Shown piece by piece: positions 56,346 through 64,000 of a stretch of 64,000 nucleotides of DNA (position 1 is its first letter; the number at the start of each line of letters is the position of its first letter). The notes under the pieces were generated by a model. The model ran no database searches. It saw only the letters and a program-made list of their open reading frames with translations, and was not told the origin of the DNA. This DNA is from Vombatus ursinus (taxonomy: Eukaryota; Chordata; Mammalia; Diprotodontia; Vombatidae): assembly GCF_900497805.2 (NCBI RefSeq), contig NW_020954610.1, positions 35,246,835 to 35,310,834 of the forward strand. Direction: 5' to 3'. The translations under genes and the position numbers were made by a program.

Positions 56346-57380
56346 TTTCTGAGCTTGGATTCCTGCTGGAAAATGAAAAACTGAAATTAAACTCAATTTA
56401 GCAAATGTTTGTTCTTCCTACTTGTGCAAAGGACTGTGCTGGGTGAACAAAATTGAAAAAGACCATAATCTTCTAAATTAATGTTGGTAATGGGGGTTGG
56501 GGAGAAGAGAGATGAAAATCTACTTGTGAGAATTCACATTGTTGTTTACTGTTTGGTTACCACTGTCTTTTAAAGCATATTTTTAATTGAAACAAAAAAA
56601 TTACGTGACAGTAAAATTACAAATGGAAATCTATTGGACTTTGCTAATTCTTTTTCTCTGGTCTACTTAGCCAAGGTACATTTATAAAAATGCATGCCTT
56701 GCAAACATTTGTGTTCCTGTTAATAATGAATGATGCATCAATTCCCTAATTATATATACTCAGATTAAGTGAATTTTTTTCTTTATACCTTATTACACAC
56801 TTTTGAAGTCCATAAACACTCTAAAAGTATTCATCCTGTTGGGCCTTAGGTTATGTAGTCAGAAGTTTCCTTCTGATTAAATTCTGGTTTCTGAAGTGAA
56901 AAAGTGAGGAAAATTTAGGGTCATAAAGGAAGAAGAGAGCAAGCTGGACTCTATTTTTTTAAATTTCATAACATTCAAAATGATCTCGTACTGCTCTCTA
57001 ACAAATCCATTTTAAAGACCATTTATTCTCCTGGTGATATTTAATGATTCCAAATAAATCATGGAAGACCATAGTCTCTGATGAATCAAAGTTACAGCTG
57101 ATGCAAAAGGCAGTAGACAGACACATGATGGATATTATGAATGAACACTTTTGTGCAAGAAGAGATCATCATGAGTATAATAGAAAAAGGAGTTAGGTGG
57201 GTTATATAGCGAGAGAAACAGATGGCCCTAGTGCCATTAGTGCAGCTGTTGCACTAATACCTCTGAAATGTAAAAAGACTTTAGAGGAAGGTTAGAGGAA
57301 TATTTCGGGTAGATATTCCTTGGAGGATTTGTGGAAATGCATCAATGAGAGTTACAGAGGGTGTGAGAGTCTGAATAAGT
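56346..57380. other. Unclassified intronic DNA
   Basis: Nothing recognised apart from a possible L2-like scrap near 56400-56450. Confidence 0.4.
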
Positions 57381-57382
57381 CT

Positions 57383-57530
57383 TTTTTTTTTTTTAACGAG
57401 GCAATCAGGGTTAAGTGACTTGCCCAGGGTCACACAACTAGTGAATATCATGTGTCTGAGGCCAGATTTGAACTCGGGTCCTCCTGACTCCAGGGTCAGT
57501 GCTGTATCTACTGCACCACCTAGCTGCCTC
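57383..57530 (-). mobile_element. CORE-SINE (SINE1_MD/WSINE1-type), antisense
   Basis: T tract, then CGAGGCAATCAGGGTTAAGTG, CTTGCCCAGGGTCACACAAC, CCAGATTTGAACTCGGGTCC and CACCACCTAGCTGCC. Full length. Any target-site duplication is too decayed to call. Confidence 0.9.
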
Positions 57531-57554
57531 AGGCTGAGTGAGCCTTGAGGAGAG

Positions 57555-57745
57555 AAGCAAAAGGATTTAGTGCCCGAGGGACCTTAGAAATTATCCAGTA
57601 CAGCCCCTTCATCTTATGAATAAGGACACCGAGACTAAGAAAGTTTAAATTACCAGTCCAGATTCTCAAAGTTAAACGGCAGAGATTTGACCTTGCATAT
57701 TGTGATCTGAAATCCATTGCTTTCCCCATCATACCATACTTTACT
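57555..57745 (-). mobile_element. MIR3 SINE fragment, antisense
   Basis: GGGACCTTAGAAATTATCCAG, CATCTTATGAATAAGGACACC and AATCCATTGCTTTCCCCATC keep reversed MIR3 order. It is separated from the preceding SINE by about 25 bases. Confidence 0.7.
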
Positions 57746-57749
57746 CTTT

Positions 57750-59070
57750 TAGAGACTAAAGAAAAATGTTATAAATGATTCAGTGTAAACTTTGTCAAAG
57801 AGGGAAGGTAGTATTCCTGATGATATCCATTTTTGTAGATATTAAATCTTGGTGTATGTCCCTGCCATTTGCTAATGTTGTTTGGCAATCTCTCCAGTAC
57901 CTCAGTGATGTGGGAAGATTCATGTTGCTTTTACAGTGTTCCAACTTCTGGAGATGATCTCTTCTACTGTAAGGGAAAAAAACCCCACAATTTTGTTTGT
58001 TAATTCACATGTGTATTAACTATACAATTCAAGTTAATCCTATTTTAGCTTATTGGCCGAGTTATTTGCTTATAATGGAAATATGTGGGATGGTATTGCA
58101 TTCTAAAATCATATTTTTGGGAAAGGAGGACGAATTGGTGTTCTGACTAGGCCTGACTCAGGCCAGTCTCATGGTTTAGGGTTGGGACTGAAACCAAGTA
58201 AGACACTCATAGACCATACAACATTTAACAAAAGAAACTTAGTTAATGATAACAAGGTATTCAACCAGGAAGGAAGTTTGTTCCATTGGGCGTAGTTCCC
58301 TTTGCTGTTGCATTTAACAAAATATCAAAAGAGGGTATATTAACTTCTGTGACGATGGGACATCAGCTAAGTCTATATCACTCCTGCCCTGGGCTTTTTT
58401 ATTCCTTAAGCAGCCAGAAAGTTGCATCAATAGTCTTAAGCCCCAACCCTTACTCCTCTGAACCAACTAAGTCTCTAGGAAGATTTCATTACCTTTGTAG
58501 AAAAACCAGGTTAGTTGTCAGAGACTGTTCAATTTTTAGTAAATGTTACTTTTTCCACAGTTCTTCTACCACAGTTGGTAGTGCAACAGCCACCATTAAG
58601 TGATTGGAGTATACAAAGAGATACATGAACTTGTTATTTGTTTTCATTGAAATCTTCTAAGAGCAAAAGGTAGAACTAGCATTCACTATGTGCCATTGGA
58701 GGCCTCCCTCCCAACTCCCGTAAAGATTAAACTGGCACTTATGCATCACTTTTTAAGTAAATGAATAGAATTACTTTTTTTTGTTCTTGTTTTTTAGTTA
58801 AGAATAAAACAAGAGTTTAAACCTATAGTAGGGGTTTGAATCATATCCAGCAAAAGAGGGGAATTCTAAGCCAAGGAATAAATTCAGAGGAGGGTTGAAG
58901 TTCTCCTCCCATCAAACACATCCAGTATAAACTGGTAGAAAATTTTTGGCATTTATTCAGTTTTCTCACTTAAAAGATGGCTCAGTGCATTGTCTTAAAA
59001 TGAGAGATTGGGCTCTGACTTTGAAATGTTAACCATCTAAGTGAATATGAGAAGGAAATTGGTAAAATCT
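57750..59070. other. Unclassified intronic DNA
   Basis: A 105-codon plus frame (58286-58603) has no recognised domain or homology and no gene context. I note it only as the longest uninterrupted frame in this part. Confidence 0.4.
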
Positions 59071-59071
59071 G

Positions 59072-59340
59072 AAGCAGACCCACTACAGTAAGTGCTCTTA
59101 TTTTTTTTTCACAGTCTTTTTCAAAGTAATATTATTTACTCATAGGTCATATCTCTTCTGTCTGACATGCCTTAACCCTGGATATCAGTGAGCAGTTAAT
59201 ACTGGGTCCATTGTAACCACCACTTCCCTACATTACTGAAAGCAATGGTCATCTTCAGATCGAACTATTTGACTTTTATAACAAAGTGTATTAATAGTAT
59301 TGCATTCTATGAAATGTTCCTATGAAATAGAAGATGATAG
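59072..59340 (+). repeat. Left copy of a ~265-bp direct repeat flanking an L1
   Basis: This block is repeated in the same orientation at 61437-61697. Shared landmarks are CAGTCTTTTTCAAAGTA (59113 and 61472), GACATGCCTTAACCCTGGAT (59164 and 61532), ACTGAAAGCAATG (59235 and 61607) and GCATTCT (59302 and 61674). The L1 sequence starts directly after it. It looks like an unusually long target-site duplication or an older tandem duplication. Confidence 0.85.
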
Positions 59341-60160
59341 TAGAATGTTTTAGAAAGGAAGATAGAATATGTTGGTTAACCGGAAACACACTTGAGCACA
59401 AAGATTCAGAGAGTTAAAAACAAAGTCTCTAGCAAAATCTGTCAAGCTTCAACTAAACACACAAGAGGCAGCAATCATGATTTCAGATGAAGGTACAAGT
59501 AAATATAGATAAAATAAAAGAGAAAAGCAGGAACATATTATATTTAAAGGTACCATATATAATGAATCAATAGTAATACTATGTATCATAATAACATTTT
59601 CTAAATATTTAAAGGAGAAGCTAGTTGAATTTGAAGGCAAAATAAATACTAAGACTATAAGAGGAGGGATCCTCAACAAACTCTGTTCAAACATAGACAA
59701 ATATAACCAAAAGATAAACAAGAAAGAAACCAAAGGCCTGGATAGAACTTTAGAAAAATTACAGATGATAGCTCTATCTGGTGGTTCCTGAATGGGAAGA
59801 GAAAGGAATTCATGTACTCTTAACTATACATGGCACGTTAAAAAAAACCAAACAAACCTGACCAATGCATTGAAGCATAAGATTTCACCAAAAGACATAG
59901 AAGTGCAGATATACTAAATATAATTTATTGATCACAATTCAGTAAAGTTATATTTTAAAAGAGCCCTTAAAGAAAAACACAAAAAGTTAATTGGGGACTA
60001 AATAACATATTGTAAAGAACTGGTGGGCTAAAAAGCAAGTTACACAAACACAGAAAATTTCATCAAAAAAAAATGGAAGATAATGAGACAACATGCTTAA
60101 CTTATGAGATATAGCTAAAGCAATTTTGAGGGGAAAATTTCTATCTCTAACGTTTTCATT
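59341..60160 (+). mobile_element. L1, 5'-truncated in ORF2, left part
   Basis: It begins at AATATGTTGGTTAACCGGAA and ACACTTGAGCACAAAG, the end of the L1 endonuclease region. It continues through AGGCAGCAATCATGATTTC, AGGAGAAGCTAGTTGAATTTG and CAATTTTGAGGGGAAAATTT. A CORE-SINE interrupts it at 60179. The reading frame is heavily broken, so this is an old copy. Confidence 0.82.
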
Positions 60161-60178
60161 AACAAAAGAGAGAGAATA

Positions 60179-60324
60179 GAGCACCGGCCCAGAAGTCAGG
60201 AGGACCTGAGTTCAAATCCGGCCTCAGACCAAACACGTGACACATACTAACTGTGTGACCTTGGGCAAGTCACTTAACCCTGATTGCCTCACTAAAAAAC
60301 AACTAAACAAAACAAAACAAAAAA
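60179..60324 (+). mobile_element. CORE-SINE inserted in L1, sense, 18-bp target-site duplication
   Basis: It is truncated at the 5' end, starting at GAGCACCGGCCC. It has a B-box-like GAGTTCAAATCCGG, the CORE GTGTGACCTTGGGCAAGTCA and a (CAAAA)-type tail. AACAAAAGAGAGAGAATA flanks it exactly at 60161-60178 and 60325-60342. The perfect duplication shows it is much younger than the L1 it sits in. Confidence 0.96.
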
Positions 60325-61433
60325 AACAAAAGAGAGAGAATAAATAAATGATTTGGGTGTGCAATTAAAAAAAATTGAACAACCACAAATCTAAATTAGA
60401 AAATAAAAATGCTGAAAATTAAAGAAATTAATGAGGTTAAAGCAAAAAGACAATTGAACTGATAAATTATGTGCTAATTTTTCAACAACAAAACTAATAA
60501 AATAAACTAATAAAAACTAATAATAATAATAAAATCAATGATAAAAACTAATAATAATAATAAATAAACTAATAAAAAACTAATAAAACAAATATTTACC
60601 TAACTCAATAGTTATCGACAGATTTAATGCCAGTACCCTATTAGTTGAAATTCAATGATAGGACAAAATTAGGTACTCCCAAGTCATTGAATAGTTAAAA
60701 AAAGAAAGTTTACTTTGTCCTAACATAACAAGGATATAGTGTCCCTTGGCTTGTCTGGGCATCACAAATGTGTTTGTTATTGGTGGAAGTGTAAATTAGT
60801 CCAGCCATTCTAGAGAACAGTTTGAAAGTTACTAGACTGTGTGTATTCTTTGATCCTCTAGTAGAACCATACCTTAAAGAAATCAAAGAAAGAGGAAAAG
60901 GACCTTTATGTATCAAAATATTTATGGGAACTTTTTGTGGGAGAAAAGTTTGGAAACCAAGGTTATATCCTCCTGTTGGGGAATGCATAAACATATTGTG
61001 ATATTTAAACCTAATGGAATGTTACTGTGCCATAAGAAATGATAAAGTGGTCAATTTCAGAGGAAACTGGGAAGACTTATAAACTGAGGCAGGGCAAAGT
61101 GAACAGAAGTAGGAGAACATCATAGAGAAAAACAATTTTGAAAGACTTTAGAACTTTGATCAATTTAATGATAAAACAGGAGTCAGAAAGAGTAAAGATG
61201 ATACATTCCACTTATTTGTCAGAAAAGGCGATGAATTTACAGTGCAGAAAGAGATACATGGCTAATGTGGGATTTTGGTTCTGGTATGCTATGCACCTAA
61301 ATTTATTAAGGGATTTGTTTTTTAGATTGTTTTTTTTTTTGTTCAATAGGAGGAGGTAGTAAGGGGGACAGATTGGGGAAAAAAAAATACTTGTTACTGA
61401 AAAAATAAAGTTACGTTAAAAAGGGGGAAAAAC
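60325..61433 (+). mobile_element. L1, right part to the 3' end
   Basis: It resumes ORF2 linker sequence, then has a low-complexity ACTAATAA-rich stretch (60490-60600). It then shows the ORF2 tail/3' UTR (AATTAGTCCAGCCATTCTAG, AGAAATCAAAGAAAGAGGAAA, GTGCCATAAGAAATGATAAAG, GGGCAAAGTGAACAGAAGTAG) and an A-rich end with AATAAAG near 61406. Most of the reverse transcriptase is deleted. Confidence 0.82.
60470..60600. repeat. (TAA)n / ACTAATAA low-complexity tract
   Basis: Repeated AATAAACTAATAAAAACTAA and AATAATAATAATA units, expanded inside the L1 copy. Confidence 0.9.
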
Positions 61434-61436
61434 TTT

Positions 61437-61697
61437 GAAGACTCACTAAAGTAATTAGTCTTATTTATTCCAGTCTTTTTCAAAGTAGTCTCTTCTTCCA
61501 CAGGTTTTGGAGCCTCATATCTCCTCTGACTGACATGCCTTAACCCTGGATGTCAGTAAGCCCTGCTACTAACACCACGTCCGTCATTTCACCACTTGAC
61601 TGCATAACTGAAAGCAATGTTTTTCTTCTGATTAAGTTATTTTACATTTATAACAAGATTTTAATAAGATTGTGCATTCTGTAAGGTGTTTAAGATG
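61437..61697 (+). repeat. Right copy of the ~265-bp direct repeat flanking the L1
   Basis: It starts immediately after the L1 A-rich tail with GAAGACTCACTAAAGTAA, aligned with GAAGCAGACCCACTACAGTAA at 59071. It differs from the left copy by scattered substitutions and a short insertion near 61490-61515. By eye roughly three quarters of positions agree. Confidence 0.85.
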
Positions 61698-63065
61698 AAT
61701 ATTTATTATTAACATTTGCTAAAAGCCAGTGACAAAAGAAAAAGACATTTATCAGAACATGAGATGGATTCAACTGGAGAGTTTGCACTCCAATCTAGGA
61801 AGAGTCATGAGTAAGCTTCAGAGGCTCCAGGGAAGAAATGGCAAGTTTGCATGGGAATAACAGAAGTTTCAGTTTTCAATATCCCTTTTTGTACAAAAAG
61901 CCTTGACTTTTTATATCAAGATTTAAGTCAAAGAAGAGTTTCATGAAAAAGTGAGTTTTTAATGGGAAGTTTAAAAGGAATATGAAATGGCTCGGTTCCT
62001 TGGCGACTAGCAGATTGCCCCAGGCAAAGGAAAGTAGCATTGATAAACCTATGAAAATGTGGTTAGAAAGAATGAGAACAGGCTTTTCTTCCCTCTCTTT
62101 GCCTTATAATGTCATATAATTAGTTTATAGATACCAAAATATCCTTATATTTTAAACCTGCCTTTACCCTCATTTATCCAAAATTATTGTAGAATAGGGA
62201 GTTAAGGTTAATTGGATGTTGTGATTAAATAATAATTACTGTATATGTAATTTCAAGGACTTCCTGTTTTCAGAGAATTACAATACAGTAAATTGTGCTG
62301 AGCCTACTTTAAACTTTCTTAGATTGTTTAGATGTTACATTGCCTAAGAGCCATCATTATGACCAACAGTTTATTTTCACTGTATAGAGTATTTAGTAGA
62401 CACTTGAGCTTAGCTGTTTAGGTTCTGGGTGAAGCATAGTTTTCAATATTGTTTAAATTCGTAAAAACTAATGCATGGTTGTGCCATCAGTCTTTTCTCT
62501 AACACCTAAAACTTCATCCCTTTTCCATTGCTACTTAAATGAATTATTATTAAATTTTTAAAAATTCAGTAAATTTCTACTTTGTACACTCCACTGTGGT
62601 AAATGCTGGGGAAACAGATATGACTACGCTCTCAGGGCACTTATAGATTTAATGATTATGGTACTATTTTATAAGACTGTTGTCTGCTGCCTTCATAGAA
62701 AGTGTTTTCATTTTTATCTTGGCTAGAAATATATTCTTTTTTGCCCAATAGGGACTTCTTTGCCAACCAAATATCTCAGTATTTTCTACTACATACTTCT
62801 GACTCTTATCAATTTCATCCTGTAAACATGCCATACTCATTTCTGCCTCCATGCGTTTGCCTATATTGTTACCCTTTCATCAGAATTCTGTTTCCTTTCT
62901 TTTGCCCAACCAAAGTCCAATCTTTTTCAAAAAGCATTTTCTTTCCATTCTAGCCTCCCTTTCTCTGAACTCCTAGAGCATTTATGGTCTGAACCTCACA
63001 TAGTGTGGCATATCTCTGGTATGGCACTTTTGTTTCTTATATTGTGGTATCTTCACCAGTCTCAG
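61698..63065. other. Unclassified intronic DNA with an L2-like scrap
   Basis: A degraded reversed L2 end is visible at about 62560-62655 (AATTTCTACTTTGTACACTCC, AAATGCTGGGGAAACAGATA). Otherwise nothing is recognised. Confidence 0.4.
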
Positions 63066-63069
63066 CCAA

Positions 63070-63155
63070 AATTGCTTCATGTTTAAAAGGAAGGGGTTGG
63101 ACTAGATTGCCTTTAAAGGTCACTTCCAGCTCCAGATGTTGATCTGTGATCCTTT
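63070..63155 (+). mobile_element. MIR3 3'-end fragment
   Basis: AGGGGTTGGACTAGATTGCC, AAGGTCACTTCCAGCTCCAG and TGATCTGTGATCC are the MIR3 end in sense orientation. Confidence 0.7.
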
Positions 63156-64000
63156 TCCTTTGAATTCCTCTAACTTTGCGTCTATATCACAAAACTTCAC
63201 AACATAGCTTTATGATCAGTATTAATTGTTGAATGTCTCCCCAGCTAGCTCCTCAAGAACAGGAACTCTTTCTTATTGTGCTTAGCAATTTTATGTGATG
63301 AGGACAACATAGCTTCATATTAATGCTTGGTGTTGCTAATTTTAAAGGAGATAGGAAAAAATGTAGATAAGTTACTTGGGTATGTGTTTTGATGCCTTAC
63401 AAGTCCTGGATGGAGCCATTTGTCTGAAAAATCTCAGCATGCTGTTAAGGGCCTAATATTTTGGCATCCCCAATGCTCTCTTTGTTAACTGCATTTCCTG
63501 TACTGATTTACCGCTGACTAGTCTTAGTGAACTTAATAGATCAGATTGGATTACTCTGATGGAAAAAAAAGAGGTAAAAATCCACCCCCCCAATTCATCT
63601 GAGTGTCTTATAATAAGCAGACTGTTAATTGAGTGAGGACCATGCCTTTGAAATCCTGCCTTCTCTAAAATGTGACTAAGAGAAAGAAATAAGCTGAGAT
63701 AACATTTTCAGAAGTCACTTGACTTGTTCAGCAGTGTGTGTAGATGTCAACATCCTTTTGCTGGCTCTTCAGTTTTCTTGTTTGTACCTGTAAAACAATA
63801 TGGACTGATGTGTTCTGATCAAAATATGGTGTCACAGGAAAAGATTGTGTATGGTATCTCTGCAGTTGAATCATCTAAGCCTGTCAAAGCCGACAATACA
63901 AATAGGTCAGCCAGAAGAGCTAGCTGCATCCTAATATATCAAAGAAAGCAACAATTACCTGACTCTTAATCAGGGCTTGGGAGAAATTTTCAGGGTGTAG
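63156..64000. other. Unclassified intronic DNA at right edge
   Basis: No repeat or exon recognised. An 81-codon plus frame (63724-63969) is not familiar, and no MCC-like sequence was seen. Confidence 0.4.

Larger units (their letters stand above)
5559..64000 (+). other. MCC: First intron of MCC short isoform (continues past the window)
   Basis: This begins with the strong donor GTAAGAA after the 19-codon exon. I looked for a phase-0 exon beginning with the LHSAALASLKG-type continuation of MCC and did not see it by reading, so the acceptor is probably beyond the right edge. The intron is filled with transposon remains in both orientations and no host exon I can support. MCC is known to be a very large gene, so this size is not surprising. 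Confidence 0.7.

Noticed and set aside
59101-59114. T-tract followed by CACAG in both 265-bp repeat copies, resembling splice acceptors
   Set aside because: Neither copy is followed by MCC-like or otherwise conserved coding sequence; the resemblance is by composition.
1-64000. LTR retroelements, endogenous retroviruses or Polintons
   Set aside because: I looked for paired LTRs, primer-binding sites and gag/pol/env motifs. The only long direct repeats (59.07 and 61.44 kb) enclose an L1, not a retrovirus, so no such element is called.
1-64000. Further MCC exons or an intronic host gene such as the TSSK1B-type retrogene known inside human MCC
   Set aside because: No open frame above about 127 codons exists and I saw no kinase motifs or MCC coiled-coil coding sequence other than 5502-5558.
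1-64000. CRISPR arrays, tRNA, rRNA, snRNA genes
   Set aside because: No regularly spaced repeats beyond microsatellites and no intact tRNA or small RNA sequences were seen; tRNA-like A/B boxes belong to SINE heads.

Overview
The window looks like a piece of a marsupial nuclear genome. It is AT-rich and almost entirely non-coding, and it is packed with repeats that are characteristic together: tRNA-type CORE-SINEs of the SINE1_MD/WSINE1 kind with clear target-site duplications, a Mar1-type SINE with an RTE-derived tail, RTE (BovB-like) and marsupial-type L1 fragments, and many old MIR/MIR3 and L2 copies. The species cannot be fixed from the sequence alone, because these families occur in both American and Australian marsupials. 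Family names come from memory of consensus sequences; no library search was run.

The one host coding segment I can support is at 5502-5558 on the + strand. It encodes MNSGVVLKYGNDSSAELSE and is followed directly by a consensus splice donor. It matches, from memory, the first exon of the short isoform of MCC (mutated in colorectal cancers). A CpG cluster with a GC box lies just upstream at about 4900-5340 and is the probable alternative promoter. An in-frame stop at 5478-5480 fixes the start codon. The leader contains several upstream ORFs, and the last one overlaps the MCC start. Everything downstream, about 58 kb, is then the first intron of this isoform; I did not find the next exon. Everything upstream is probably intron of the long isoform.

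Layout: 0.5-1.9 kb, antisense L1; 2.2-4.7 kb, SINEs, MIR3 and CR1/L3-like pieces; 4.7-5.6 kb, MCC promoter and exon; 5.6-8.2 kb, unclassified intron; 8.2-12.7 kb, L1 3' ends and L2; 12.7-16.5 kb, MIR and an L2 nested in another L2; 19-20 kb, L2 reverse transcriptase with a long CA repeat; 20.8-23.4 kb, an antisense hAT transposase relic split by an L1; 24.6-29.3 kb, L2 and MIR; 29.7-30.8 kb, a second, sense hAT relic; 32.5-37.4 kb, L1 and L2, including an L2 inside an L1; 41.6-46.2 kb, MIR, Mar1, an RTE inside an L1, and a SINE; 48.8-54.5 kb, a dense antisense L1 cluster with two stacked 5' ends; 57.4-61.7 kb, a SINE and an L1 flanked by unusually long direct repeats. The remainder is unclassified intronic DNA.

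I found no rRNA, tRNA, CRISPR array or convincing LTR element, and no intact long open frame; the longest open stretch is about 127 codons. No undescribed functional system is evident. The observations most worth following up are the MCC alternative promoter and its upstream ORFs, the L1 with roughly 265-bp flanking repeats, and the two hAT transposase relics.
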